A stretch of DNA of 64,000 nt. Origin: Nocardia takedensis NBRC 100417 (GTDB taxonomy: Bacteria; Actinomycetota; Actinomycetes; Mycobacteriales; Mycobacteriaceae). Positions within the stretch are counted from its first letter, which is position 1. Each line of letters opens with the position of its first letter. The notes below the pieces were generated by a model. It was given only the letters and a program-made list of their open reading frames with translations, did not search any database and was not told the origin of the DNA. The stretch is from contig NZ_BAGG01000008.1 in assembly GCF_000308695.1 (NCBI RefSeq), forward strand, positions 24,194 through 88,193, written 5' to 3'. Below, in pieces: positions 41,324 through 50,287 of this stretch. Position numbers and translations under genes: made by a program.

Positions 41324-42549
41324 ACGCGACGACCTCGACCACCCGCCGACTCGCCGCCGTCGCGGTCGCCGCCACGGCCGTGGCGGCCGGGGTGACGCTG
41401 GCCTCGGTTCCCGCTTCGGCGGTGCCGATCGGTCCTGGCTGCCCGGCACTGTATGTGCTGGGTGTGCAGGGCACGGGCCAGTCCTCCCCTAGCGCGGACC
41501 CGCTCGCCGACACTGGGGTCGTCGGCGCGCTCATCGCCCCGGTGCTCTCGGCCGCGCCGGGCCTGGTCCAGCGTTCCTACATCCCCTACGGCGCCGGTTT
41601 CGGCGGGATCGTGCCCGGGGGAGGACCCGACCCGTACGCGGTGTCGGTGACCGACGCCCGCAACCAGCTCGACGCCGCCGCGACCCAGATCGCCGACACC
41701 TGCCCGAACACCCTCATCGCCGGGATCGGGTATTCCCAAGGTGCGCAAGCGGTTTCCGATTTCGCCGCCGACATCGGAGCCGGTGTCGGGCCGGTCGGGG
41801 CGGACCGGATCGCCGGTGTCGCGCTCTACGCCAACCCGGATCGCCCGGTCGGTGCCCCGGTTCTGCCGGGACGGCCCGGACAGGTCGTGCCCGATCCCGC
41901 GCCGGGCACCAGCGGTGCGGCGGTGTCGCAGGTCGCGCTCACCAACCCGGTTGCCGGTGGCGGCGGGATCGCGGGCGCGGTCTCCTACGGCGAGCTGACC
42001 GGCCGTGTCGCCGACATCTGCACCGACGGTGACCTGGCCTGCTCGGCGCCGGACCGCGCCGCGTTCCTACGAGTCGGCGCCGAGATCGCCGCGCAAGCCG
42101 ACCTGCGCAACCCGATCGCCGCGCTGGGCACTCTGAGCGGTCTGTTGCAGGCCGCGCTCGGTGACGCGTGGAACACGGTGTTGCTCGATGACTTCTACGT
42201 CGACGGCGCGGATGTGGACTACCGGCCCCAGCAGGGCCTGGCCGATCGGCTCGTCGAGGCCGCCGACCCGCGCACCCCGGTGCCGGACGGGCGCGCCGCG
42301 ACGGCGCGCTGGGATGCGATCACCGCTACCGTCATCGCGAATCCTGTTGTGCTGCTGCCGAAGCTGGCCGCGCAGTTGTCGGGGGCGTGGGGGCAGCTGG
42401 TCGCCGACAACTCGGATCTGGTGAATCCGGCGGTGCTGTTGCGCTACGTCGACACCATCGCCGCCCACAACGGCTACGCCACCAACGGCCAACTCGGCAC
42501 GGGGGTGGCGTGGATGGTCGCCCTGGCCCACGACCTCGCAGGACGGTAA
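41320..42549 (+). CDS. Secreted cutinase-family alpha/beta-hydrolase (nucleophile present)
   Basis: A 409-residue protein from GTG 41320. A signal peptide with an Ala-rich core ends near SVPASAVP. The domain opens with GCPALYVLGVQGTGQSS and carries the nucleophile elbow GYSQG with Ser139. It is longer than classical cutinases (about 200-220 residues) because of a C-terminal extension of unknown fold. Cutinase-like proteins in mycolic-acid bacteria hydrolyse esters or lipids in the envelope. In a transfer operon it may loosen the mycomembrane (inference). Confidence 0.9.
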   Translation: MNATTSTTRRLAAVAVAATAVAAGVTLASVPASAVPIGPGCPALYVLGVQGTGQSSPSADPLADTGVVGALIAPVLSAAPGLVQRSYIPYGAGFGGIVPGGGPDPYAVSVTDARNQLDAAATQIADTCPNTLIAGIGYSQGAQAVSDFAADIGAGVGPVGADRIAGVALYANPDRPVGAPVLPGRPGQVVPDPAPGTSGAAVSQVALTNPVAGGGGIAGAVSYGELTGRVADICTDGDLACSAPDRAAFLRVGAEIAAQADLRNPIAALGTLSGLLQAALGDAWNTVLLDDFYVDGADVDYRPQQGLADRLVEAADPRTPVPDGRAATARWDAITATVIANPVVLLPKLAAQLSGAWGQLVADNSDLVNPAVLLRYVDTIAAHNGYATNGQLGTGVAWMVALAHDLAGR

Positions 42550-42552
42550 CCC

Positions 42553-43683
42553 ATGACCACCCGCACCAACACCGCAGCCGACGAGTTCTACACACCGATC
42601 CCCGACGACTTCACCGCGCCCGTCGGCGTCCTGCTCCGCACACGCGACGCGGAGATCCCGGCAGGGACCGGGGCCGGGCACGCGTGGCAGGTCGTGTACT
42701 CCACCCGCACCGCCTTCCACGCCCCACTCCCGGCTTCCGGACTGGTGCTGGCTCCCGCCGACACCGTCGCGAACGACGGGTCGACACTGGCGTATTGCCC
42801 GGTCTTCGGGGGACTCGGGCAACACACGGCTCCGTCACAGCGCCTCGGCGAAGCGGCCGTCGCGGATGTGGCGGCGGCGTTGGCGCAGGGCTGGATCGTC
42901 GTGGTCCCCGACGGGCAAGGCGTGGGCATGACCGGATTGGGGGCCTACCCGTTCCTGTCCGGGGCCGCCGCCGCGCACACCGTGCTCGACCTGGCCCGCG
43001 CCGTCACCGGCTCCACCGAAATCGGCGGCGAGTCGGGGGCCTGCGCGGTCTGGGGATACGCCGACGGCGGGCGCGCCGCGGTCCTGGCCGCCGAAACCCA
43101 GCCCGCCTACGCCCCCGACCTAGACTTGCGGGGCGTCGCCGCCGGTGCGGTGGTCGCCAACCCGCGCGCTCTGGTCGCCGATCTCGACGCCGGGCCGTGG
43201 GCCGGGCTGGTCTTCGCGGGCATGGTCGGCTTGGCCCGCGCCTACAGCCACCTGCCCGTCACCCATCTGCTCACCGAGAACGGACGCCGCGGGCTCGCCC
43301 ACGCCCAGACCCTGACCCTCGAGCAACTGCTCGACACCTACCGCGACATCCCCCTCGGTACGTGGTGTGAGCGCCGCGAACCCTGGAACGACCCGCTGTG
43401 GCGCTATGTCCTGGCCGCCGAGACCGCCGCCCTGCACGCCCCCGACGTGCCGGTGCACCTCTACCACGGCACCGAAGACGAACTCATCCCCATCGCGCAC
43501 AGCCGCGCCCTGTTCGCCGAATACCGCGCCCTCGGCGTGGATCTGAGCTGGCGCGAATACGACACCGACCACACCCGCACCGCCACGGTCGGAGCCCGCG
43601 AAGCACTGACGCGGCTGCGCGGGTTCCTGCTGCGCCGCCGCACACCGCCCGCGGCCACCGTCCCCCGACCACCGGCCACCTGA
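42553..43683 (+). CDS. Secretory-lipase-like protein lacking the nucleophile serine
   Basis: A 376-residue protein matching the actinobacterial LIP family: FYTPIPDDFTAPVGVLLRTR, VVYSTRTAFHAPLPASGLVL and WIVVVPDGQGVG. The nucleophile elbow, normally G-Y-S-x-G-G, is WGYADGGRAAV with Ala170 in place of serine. The Asp (HGTEDELIP) and His (DTDHTRTA) positions remain. No signal peptide is visible. Loss of the serine suggests a binding or structural role. It lies between two cutinase-like genes. Confidence 0.85.
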   Translation: MTTRTNTAADEFYTPIPDDFTAPVGVLLRTRDAEIPAGTGAGHAWQVVYSTRTAFHAPLPASGLVLAPADTVANDGSTLAYCPVFGGLGQHTAPSQRLGEAAVADVAAALAQGWIVVVPDGQGVGMTGLGAYPFLSGAAAAHTVLDLARAVTGSTEIGGESGACAVWGYADGGRAAVLAAETQPAYAPDLDLRGVAAGAVVANPRALVADLDAGPWAGLVFAGMVGLARAYSHLPVTHLLTENGRRGLAHAQTLTLEQLLDTYRDIPLGTWCERREPWNDPLWRYVLAAETAALHAPDVPVHLYHGTEDELIPIAHSRALFAEYRALGVDLSWREYDTDHTRTATVGAREALTRLRGFLLRRRTPPAATVPRPPAT

Positions 43684-43693
43684 ATCGTGTCGG

Positions 43694-43722
43694 CCCGCCC
43701 CGGCCCCTCGTCCCGGGGCGGG
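43694..43722 (+). terminator. GC-rich hairpin between lipase-like and cutinase-like genes
   Basis: CCCGCCCCGG (43694-43703) pairs with CCGGGGCGGG (43713-43722) over 9 bases, just after the lipase-like stop. It may reduce read-through or stabilise the upstream message. Confidence 0.5.
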
Positions 43723-43750
43723 CAGGCACTCCCTACCGAGGTGAAATCTC

Positions 43751-45247
43751 ATGCACAGCAACCGCATACTCTCCCGCCGCCCACTCCGTAGTGCGGTGAT
43801 CGCTCTGCTCATCGGCACCGCCGCCGTCAACGTCACCGTGACGGTCTCGGCCGACCCCGGTGTACGGATCGACGGTGCTTGCCCGGCGCTGTACGTGCTC
43901 GGTGTTCAGGGCGGCGAAGAGGGCGATGTCGCCACCGGCAGCGACACCGGCGCACTCGGGCAGGTATTCGGGCCGCTGACCGCCGCGGCGGGACAAGCCG
44001 TGCAACGAGCCTACATCCCGTACGGCCAGAATTCCGAGGGCGCCACCCTGGCCTACGACGACGCAATCACCTCCGCGGCCGACCAGCTCGAACAGGCCGC
44101 CGCGAGTGTGGAAACCCGCTGCCCGACTACGCGCCTGGCGGTCGCGGGCTACGCCCACGGCGCCGCGGCGGCAGCCCGCTTCGCCACCCGCGTCGGCGCA
44201 GGCGACAGCACGGTCAGTGCGGAGAAGGTGGCAGCGGTCGCGCTGCTGGCCAACCCCGCCCGCGCCGTCGGCGCGGCCACGTTGCCCGGCCGCCCGCAGA
44301 CCAACACCCCCTCGGCCGCGCCGGGCACCACCGGCACCCATGTCTCCACGATCGCCCTGCTCGACTCGAGGGTGACCGGAGGTGGGATCACGGCCGCGGC
44401 CACCGGCTCCACCGGCTACGGCGCATTGACCGGCAGGGTCGCCGATCTGTGTGTCGGCGGCGACGCCACCTGCGACACCACACCCGGTAGCCCGCTGGCG
44501 ACGACGGTGGCCAACATCGCGGCACGGTCGGACACCCGCGATCCGATCGCGGCGATCTCCACCATCGCCACCGCCCTGTCCACGACCGTGTTCACCACCG
44601 CGGTCGGCGTCGTCAACGACGACCTGTCGGGCACCAGCCTGGACCAGCTGTCCTACCAGCCCGCCAAACCCCTCGGGCAGCGCCTGGCCGAAGCCTCCGC
44701 TCCCACCGCGACCGCACCGAGCCAGGCCGATGCGCTCTCGGCGCTGTTCAAACTCGGCACGATCGGGCTCAACGCCGCGATCTCGGTCGCGCGCACGGTG
44801 CTCACCCCGGCGACGGTGGCCGAGCTGGCGACCGTCGGCATGGCCGACCCCCTCGCGGCGGTCGGGGTCCTGGGGGCCAAGCTCGCCGCCGCGGTGGTGC
44901 AGCTCGTGCCGCCGCAGACCGCCAGCCGGTGGGTCAACGAGGCGTTCGACGCGATCACCAGCACCGTGACCGCTCCCGATCAGCTCTACACCCTGGCGGG
45001 GTCGGCCCAGTACAGCGACACCACCGGCCGCCACGGCTCCTACACCGAGGTGCCCGCCACCGGCACCGGCGAATCCGCCCTGCGCACTGTATCGGCCTGG
45101 TTCACCGCCATCGCCCGCGACCTGGCGAGCACCACGCCGACCACCCCGGCCACGGTGCCGATGACGCGAACGCCGTCGGTCATCGCGCCCTCCCGGCCGA
45201 GTTCCCCGCCCGCGAGCACGAGTTCCGTGGGTCCGTCGAGCCGATGA
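43751..45247 (+). CDS. Cutinase-like exported protein lacking the nucleophile serine
   Basis: A 498-residue paralogue of the 41320 protein. An N-terminal signal segment (SAVIALLIGTAAVNVTVTVS) leads into ACPALYVLGVQGGEEGD. The elbow that reads GYSQG in the paralogue is GYAHG here (Ala135), so esterase activity is unlikely. The C-terminal half repeats the paralogue's extension (KPLGQRLAEASAP, VNEAFDAITSTV), then a Ser/Thr/Pro-rich tail. A non-catalytic envelope or adhesion role is likely. Confidence 0.88.
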   Translation: MHSNRILSRRPLRSAVIALLIGTAAVNVTVTVSADPGVRIDGACPALYVLGVQGGEEGDVATGSDTGALGQVFGPLTAAAGQAVQRAYIPYGQNSEGATLAYDDAITSAADQLEQAAASVETRCPTTRLAVAGYAHGAAAAARFATRVGAGDSTVSAEKVAAVALLANPARAVGAATLPGRPQTNTPSAAPGTTGTHVSTIALLDSRVTGGGITAAATGSTGYGALTGRVADLCVGGDATCDTTPGSPLATTVANIAARSDTRDPIAAISTIATALSTTVFTTAVGVVNDDLSGTSLDQLSYQPAKPLGQRLAEASAPTATAPSQADALSALFKLGTIGLNAAISVARTVLTPATVAELATVGMADPLAAVGVLGAKLAAAVVQLVPPQTASRWVNEAFDAITSTVTAPDQLYTLAGSAQYSDTTGRHGSYTEVPATGTGESALRTVSAWFTAIARDLASTTPTTPATVPMTRTPSVIAPSRPSSPPASTSSVGPSSR

Positions 45248-45263
45248 CCCACCCCAGACCCCT

Positions 45264-45332
45264 TCGGGCGGAAGCCGGATTCAGCAGACGCTACCCCGCT
45301 GGTCTGCTGATCCTCCCCGGAACTTCCGCCCG
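45264..45332 (+). terminator. Nested double hairpin before the secretion genes
   Basis: An outer stem CGGGCGGAAG (45264-45273) / CTTCCGCCCG (45323-45332) encloses an inner stem CAGCAGAC (45281-45288) / GTCTGCTG (45302-45309). It separates the hydrolase cassette from the secretion genes and may be a partial terminator or RNA-processing site. Confidence 0.6.
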
Positions 45333-45378
45333 GAGGGCCCACCCCCGCACCCACGACCCGAGGAGGTGACACACACCG

Positions 45379-46092
45379 ATGGCGGACACCGAGATCGACA
45401 GCCCCCACGGGAGCGGATGGCTCGACAAGTCGAGACACACCGTCCTGCAACCTGTTCCGGACGACCGCGGAAGCGCCGACGGTGACGATCACGCGTGGCG
45501 GTGGCTGGACCGTCCCGCCGAGGACCCGCCACCACCCCGCGAACGCCGGACTGTCCGGCCCACGGCGCGTCTGCGCTGGCTCGGCATCGCGGCGGGACTT
45601 GCTGTGGTCGCCGCCGTCGCGACCATCCTCGCCGTATTCCGGTCCGGCGCCACCGAACCCGACACCGCGGTGGCGCATTCCGCCGTGCTGGCCGCCCCGC
45701 CCACCACGTCCGCGACACCGGCGCCGGCGTGCACCGGGTTGAGCGGTGAGGTGGTCACCGACGGTGCCGGGGATCGCCGCTCGCTGTCCGGGGTGGTCGC
45801 GGCGTTCGAATACGCGTACTACCAGCTCCGTGACGCCGCCGCCGCGCTCGGGCTGGTCGCCCCCGAGGCCGGACTCGTGTTCGACGCCTTGGCCGTCGGG
45901 ATCGCCTCGATCCCGACGGGGAGCACGCACTGCGTGGCGATCAGCCCGATCGCGCCGACGACCGCCGAAGTGCATCTGGTCGAGCGCCATCCCGACGGAA
46001 CCCGCATCGACTACTTGCAACTGATCAACGTCCGCCCCGCCGACCAGGCCGGTGGCGATCTGGTGATCTCCAACATCCAGAAGCGAGGATGA
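45379..46092 (+). CDS. Single-pass membrane protein of the transfer operon
   Basis: A 237-residue protein with AGGAGGTG upstream of ATG 45379. The cytoplasmic N-terminus (about 65 residues, basic and acidic) is followed by one transmembrane segment, WLGIAAGLAVVAAVATILAV. The extracytoplasmic domain has YAYYQLRDAAAALGLV and a strand-rich end, with two cysteines. The topology matches small bitopic components of T4SS core complexes. No family is assigned with confidence. Confidence 0.8.
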   Translation: MADTEIDSPHGSGWLDKSRHTVLQPVPDDRGSADGDDHAWRWLDRPAEDPPPPRERRTVRPTARLRWLGIAAGLAVVAAVATILAVFRSGATEPDTAVAHSAVLAAPPTTSATPAPACTGLSGEVVTDGAGDRRSLSGVVAAFEYAYYQLRDAAAALGLVAPEAGLVFDALAVGIASIPTGSTHCVAISPIAPTTAEVHLVERHPDGTRIDYLQLINVRPADQAGGDLVISNIQKRG

Positions 46093-46754
46093 GGATGACC
46101 GCCGCGCACCGCCTCGCCGACACCACGCGACCACCCGGCCCACCACGGCTGGACCCGGACACGATTGCCGCTCCCGACCCGCAGCACCGCGCCGCGGTCC
46201 GTGAACAGCCCCTGGCTACGACGGGCGCGCACCCACCGCTGTTCGCGGTGCTCGGCGCGCACGGCGGTGCTGCCGCTTCCACGCTGGCGCGCTGGTGGGC
46301 GCCGGCCGCCGACACCGGCCCGGCGTGGCCCGCCTCGACCGAGACCACCCAACGCGTAGTCGTGGCCGCGCGCTTGTGCACGCCCGGTCTGACCGCCGCG
46401 GCCGACCGACTACGGGAATGGCACGCCGGACTGACTCCGGACGGGGTGCAGGTGATCGGGCTGGTCCTGACCCCGATACGGCCGGGCAAGGTGCCCGCGG
46501 TGGTGCGCCGCTACCGGGCGCTGGTCACCGACCTGGCCGCGGCCGTCTACGACATCGGCTGGCACGACCAACTCCTCGAGATCGAACTCGGCGAGCTGGC
46601 CGAATTCAGCCCTTTCGATCCGCCGCCTCCGCGCCGCGCTGGGCTGCGCCACGCGGTTCCCGCCGACGTGCATCGCGCCGGAACTCAGATCATCACCCGC
46701 CTGTCCGCGACCCACAGATCCGTTGCGGCACCACCTAATTCGGAGACGACATGA
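46089..46754 (+). CDS. Degenerate ParA/MinD-like protein (DUF6668-like)
   Basis: A 221-residue protein. LFAVLGAHGGAAASTLARWW sits where ParA/MinD proteins have their deviant P-loop, but both lysines are missing. RVVVAARLCTPGLTAAADRL and VIGLVLTPIRPGKVPAVVRR follow the order of the ParA fold. It is a likely non-ATP-binding relative, perhaps a scaffold. The DUF6668 label is from memory. It overlaps both neighbours by 4 bases. Confidence 0.75.
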   Translation: MRMTAAHRLADTTRPPGPPRLDPDTIAAPDPQHRAAVREQPLATTGAHPPLFAVLGAHGGAAASTLARWWAPAADTGPAWPASTETTQRVVVAARLCTPGLTAAADRLREWHAGLTPDGVQVIGLVLTPIRPGKVPAVVRRYRALVTDLAAAVYDIGWHDQLLEIELGELAEFSPFDPPPPRRAGLRHAVPADVHRAGTQIITRLSATHRSVAAPPNSETT

Positions 46755-47050
46755 CCCTCGTCGCATTGGCTACCGAGGTCGCCTCGACCGTGCTGGCCCA
46801 GGAAATCAAGATCACGCCCACCACGCCGCCCGGCTCGAACCTGATCATCAACCTGGTCAACTACCTGGCCTGGCTGGTCAGCTTGGCCGGGATCGCCGCC
46901 CTGATCTACGCGGGCGGCAAATTTGGTTGGGAGCGCTGGCACGGCGGCAGTGTCGAGTCGCCGAAGATCATTGCCGCGGCGATGTTCGGCGGCATCCTGG
47001 CTACCAGCGCCGGACCGATCATGAACGCCGTCGTTACCGGAGCCTCCTGA
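46751..47050 (+). CDS. VirB2/TrbC-like small membrane protein
   Basis: A 99-residue protein with two hydrophobic helices (LVNYLAWLVSLAGIAALIY and IIAAAMFGGILATSAGPIM) joined by a short charged loop GGKFGWERWHGG. This is the size and layout of TrbC/VirB2 pilin-like subunits. Position at the front of a T4SS gene series supports that role. There is no clear signal peptidase site. Confidence 0.78.
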   Translation: MTLVALATEVASTVLAQEIKITPTTPPGSNLIINLVNYLAWLVSLAGIAALIYAGGKFGWERWHGGSVESPKIIAAAMFGGILATSAGPIMNAVVTGAS

Positions 47051-47346
47051 TGGGCCCCAACGTCGTTTATGCATTCGTGCAACAGGATTGGATGCCGTGG
47101 GCGGCCTCGCCGTCCGGGCGCACGATCCTGCCCCAGCAGGTGCTGCAACCGCTGCTGCAACTGCTGGGGTACCTCGCCTGGTGCGTGCTGCTGCTGTGCA
47201 TCGCCCGAGTGATCTGGGTGGGTGGGCTCCTGGCCATCCGCACCTACCGCGAGGAGAGCGTCGAAGGACTGCTCGGTGCCCTGCTCGGCGCGGCCCTACT
47301 CGGTTCCGCCAGCTCCGTCGCCCTCGCCGTGATCCCCCGGTGGTGA
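47050..47346 (+). CDS. Small two-helix membrane protein of the transfer operon
   Basis: A 98-residue protein. Two hydrophobic segments (LLQLLGYLAWCVLLLCIARV and LLGALLGAALLGSASSVALA) flank a charged loop TYREESVEG. It resembles the preceding VirB2-like protein in layout and overlaps it by 1 base. It could be a VirB3-like or second pilin-like component. Confidence 0.7.
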   Translation: MGPNVVYAFVQQDWMPWAASPSGRTILPQQVLQPLLQLLGYLAWCVLLLCIARVIWVGGLLAIRTYREESVEGLLGALLGAALLGSASSVALAVIPRW

Positions 47347-48020
47347 CTGCCATGCCTACCGATCCGAATCACGCGCGCTCCGAACGCCTTCCACGATGGG
47401 CAGTCGCCGCCGTGCTGGCGTTCGCCGGCCCGCTGACCGCCGCCGCGCTGTTCGCCTGCGGCACCGGTGCTCCCAGCGAACCCGCCGAGGTCCCGGCCGC
47501 GGTCGACACCGCCGCACCGCCGACCGGCCTGCACTGGCAGTCCTTCCAGGGCGTCGACCTCCCGGTCACCGACCAAGGCCCACACCGCATCGACGGCGCG
47601 GTCGCCACCGGATACGAGCACTCACCCGCGGGCGCGGCGGTCGCTGCGACACAGGCGACGGTGCGGTCCTCGATCGCCACCGACACCCAATGGCCGGACA
47701 TCGGTGCTCGCATGCTCGCCCCCGGCGCGGGCCGCGACAGTTGGGCGACCGCGCGAGCACAACTCTCGATCACCGACCCCGTCGCCGAGGGCGCCCCGCG
47801 CCTGCTCGGCTACGTCGTCACCCGCTACAGCCCCGAGGCAGTCGAGGTCGAGATCTACAGCCTGCACCCGGACAACTCGCTCACCCGCAACCATGCCGCC
47901 GTGGCCTGGCAGTACGGCGACTGGCGCCTGGCCCTGCCCGACCCCGCCCACGACCCGGCGCCGCCGGTCACCGCCGTCGCTGTGCCGCCACCCGATCTCG
48001 TCGTCTTCCCGCCACGCTGA
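47343..48020 (+). CDS. Membrane-anchored T4SS accessory protein, paralogous to the next gene
   Basis: A 225-residue protein from GTG 47343 (overlap GTGA; ATG 47352 is an alternative). One N-terminal helix, WAVAAVLAFAGPLTAAALFA, is followed by FACGTGAPSE, whose Cys could be a weak lipobox. The domain includes WQSFQGVDLPVTDQGPHRID, GYEHSPAGAAVAA and VAWQYGDWRLALP. The next protein repeats these landmarks in order. Bitopic anchors with one extracytoplasmic domain are reminiscent of VirB8, but the fold is unproven. Confidence 0.77.
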   Translation: MTAMPTDPNHARSERLPRWAVAAVLAFAGPLTAAALFACGTGAPSEPAEVPAAVDTAAPPTGLHWQSFQGVDLPVTDQGPHRIDGAVATGYEHSPAGAAVAATQATVRSSIATDTQWPDIGARMLAPGAGRDSWATARAQLSITDPVAEGAPRLLGYVVTRYSPEAVEVEIYSLHPDNSLTRNHAAVAWQYGDWRLALPDPAHDPAPPVTAVAVPPPDLVVFPPR

Positions 48021-48035
48021 AAGCGAGCCGTCCGC

Positions 48036-48833
48036 ATGCGAATTCCTCGACTGCTGATCATCCTCATGACCGCCATCGTCGTGGTCGTCATCGTCGTGTT
48101 CGTCGTCACCATCACCCGCGACGACGAACCCGCCCCGCCCGAGCCACGGACACCCCGCCCAGACGCGAGCGCCACCGAGCCGCACCCGAGTGCCACCGCA
48201 ACCCTGGGGCCGACCGCGGACCTGTTCGGCAACCGACTCGACATCGCCTCCAGCGACTCCGGTACCGCTCTGGTACAGGAACCAGCCCGCCGTGCCGACC
48301 CGAGCCAGCCGGACTACCTGGTACGCGCGCCCGCGGGGATGGCATGGCAACGCGGCTGGGGCGGAGCGGCGCTGCCGGTCTCGATCAGCGACGGCCCCAC
48401 CACGATCACCGACGGCATCGCCTCGGGCTTCGGGCGCACACCCCAAGGCGCGGGACTCGCCGCCGCCGACGCACTCGGGCGCGCGCTGGCCGCGCCCGAT
48501 CCCACCTGGCGCCAAGTACTCGCGACTCGCTATCGCGGCGGTGGCCAGGCACTGGTCGACCGGTTCGCGCGCTCGCGGGCGCGCACTCCCGAGGCCGCCC
48601 GCTACGTCACCGTCCCCGACGGCGTGCGGATCGCGCAGGGCTACAGCCCCGACTACGCGGTCGTCGAATTCGCCATCCGTGACGGGCTCGGCTACCGGAT
48701 CGCGCGCTGGCCGATGGCCTGGGCCGACGGCGACTGGCGCGTCGCGGTGCCCACCGAGATCGAAACCCTTTGGGGACCAGGCACCTACGTCGACTCACTG
48801 ACCGGATTCGGCAGCTGGAGGACAGCGGCATGA
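48036..48833 (+). CDS. Membrane-anchored T4SS accessory protein, paralogue
   Basis: A 265-residue protein. The transmembrane helix is LLIILMTAIVVVVIVVFVV at residues 6-24, followed by a Pro/Thr/Ala linker. The domain repeats the landmarks of the preceding protein: RGWGGAALPVSISDGPTTIT, GIASGFGRTPQGAGLAAADA, YSPDYAVVEFAI and MAWADGDWRVAVP. It arose by duplication. It overlaps the VirB6-like gene by 4 bases. Confidence 0.8.
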   Translation: MRIPRLLIILMTAIVVVVIVVFVVTITRDDEPAPPEPRTPRPDASATEPHPSATATLGPTADLFGNRLDIASSDSGTALVQEPARRADPSQPDYLVRAPAGMAWQRGWGGAALPVSISDGPTTITDGIASGFGRTPQGAGLAAADALGRALAAPDPTWRQVLATRYRGGGQALVDRFARSRARTPEAARYVTVPDGVRIAQGYSPDYAVVEFAIRDGLGYRIARWPMAWADGDWRVAVPTEIETLWGPGTYVDSLTGFGSWRTAA

Positions 48834-50287
48834 ACCACAGCATCGTCATCGCAGCACCGCCCGGCGGCGTGCGCGAACAGCTGCCGACACCCATGGTCTG
48901 CGACATCCCGCTCGGCCCTCAGCAGGTGTGCGACCAGGTCGGCCAGGTCGCGACCCGCGCGGTCGGCTCGGCCTGGGACGACATGGTCGATCGCCTCATG
49001 GACGGGTTCACCAGAGGCGTGCGGATGGCGATGGGTTGGTGGACTGATCTGCCGTCTCCAGTGTTGACCGGTCCCGGTGGCCAGCCGGGCGCGGCGCTGA
49101 CCGCGGTCCGCGAGTTTAGTGGCGGGATCCAGGTGGTGTTCCTCATCGCCGGGATCATGTTCGCCGCCGCCCGTCTGGCGCTGGCCAAACGCGGCGGGCT
49201 GGCAGGCGAAGCCCAGGAAAGCTTCCTGATGCTGGTACGCGCCTCCTTCACCTCGATGGCGTTCGCGGTCCTGGTCACCACCGGTACCCGCGCTGGCGAT
49301 GAGTTCTCGAACTGGGTGATCTTCACCGCCAGCGACGGCGACTGGGCGCGAGCGGTCGAGCGGTTCGGGCAGGTGAACGAGCAGACCAAATCGACTCTGG
49401 GCACAGGGATCTTGTTCGTGGTCGGGCTACTCGGATTGATCAGCACCCTGATCCAGCTGGTCATGCTGGTGATCCGCCAAGCCCTGCTGATCCTGGTCGT
49501 GGCAGTCATCCCCCTAGCAGCGGCAGCCTCGGGCACCGGGCCGGGATCGCAGTCCTACAAGAGGCTGATGTCCTGGTCGCTGGCGTTCGTGCTCTACAAA
49601 CCCGTCGGCGCCCTCGTCTACGCCATCGCCTTCACGGTCATGGGCGACGAGAACCAGACCGACCCGCAGCAGGTGCTGCTCGGATTGATCCTGCTGGTGA
49701 TGAGCGTGATCGTGCTCCCGGCCCTGGTCCGGCTGGTCGCTCCGGCGGTCGCAACGCTGGGCGGGGGCGGTGGCGCGAGCGCGGTGCTGGCCGGTGGCGC
49801 GGCCGGTGTCGCGATGGGCTCGACCGGCGGTGGCGGTAGCGCGCGCAAGGTCAGCGAAGGTGAGAACGCGCCCAGCGGAGCAGGATCCGGTGACGGCCCC
49901 GGCGGCGGTGCACCGCCCGGCGGCGGTGGAGGCGGCGGCGGGGGCAGGCCCCTGGGCGGTGGTACGGGCAGCGACTCCGGCACGGCGTCGACAGCCGATA
50001 CCGGCAGCGCGCCTTCGAGTGGATCCGGGACGGGATCTCCAGCGCGGTCGACCTCGCCGAATGCGAACTCGTCGGCAGGGGCGGGCGCGGAGTCCGGGGG
50101 CGGTGCCGATGGCGGTGGGGCAGGCGGCGGTGCCGCGGGTGGAGTTGCTGGTGCGGCGGTGATGGCGGCGCAGCAGGTCAAGGCCGCGGGCGAGCAGGGC
50201 GTTGCCGCGGTCGAGTCGCAGACCCGTGACGCCGCCGACGGGGGCTGGAATCCGGATTCGCTGACCCCGGCGGAGGTGCGGCGATGA
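48830..50287 (+). CDS. VirB6/TrbL-like polytopic membrane protein
   Basis: A 485-residue protein with GGAGGA before ATG 48830. At least six hydrophobic segments lie between residues 90 and 330, including GIQVVFLIAGIMFAAARLAL, TLGTGILFVVGLLGLISTLI and ALLILVVAVIPLAAAASG. The C-terminal 150 residues are a Gly/Ser/Ala-rich disordered tail. This is the layout of TrbL/VirB6 inner-membrane channel proteins, the expected partner of the VirB4-like ATPase downstream. Confidence 0.87.
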   Translation: MNHSIVIAAPPGGVREQLPTPMVCDIPLGPQQVCDQVGQVATRAVGSAWDDMVDRLMDGFTRGVRMAMGWWTDLPSPVLTGPGGQPGAALTAVREFSGGIQVVFLIAGIMFAAARLALAKRGGLAGEAQESFLMLVRASFTSMAFAVLVTTGTRAGDEFSNWVIFTASDGDWARAVERFGQVNEQTKSTLGTGILFVVGLLGLISTLIQLVMLVIRQALLILVVAVIPLAAAASGTGPGSQSYKRLMSWSLAFVLYKPVGALVYAIAFTVMGDENQTDPQQVLLGLILLVMSVIVLPALVRLVAPAVATLGGGGGASAVLAGGAAGVAMGSTGGGGSARKVSEGENAPSGAGSGDGPGGGAPPGGGGGGGGGRPLGGGTGSDSGTASTADTGSAPSSGSGTGSPARSTSPNANSSAGAGAESGGGADGGGAGGGAAGGVAGAAVMAAQQVKAAGEQGVAAVESQTRDAADGGWNPDSLTPAEVRR

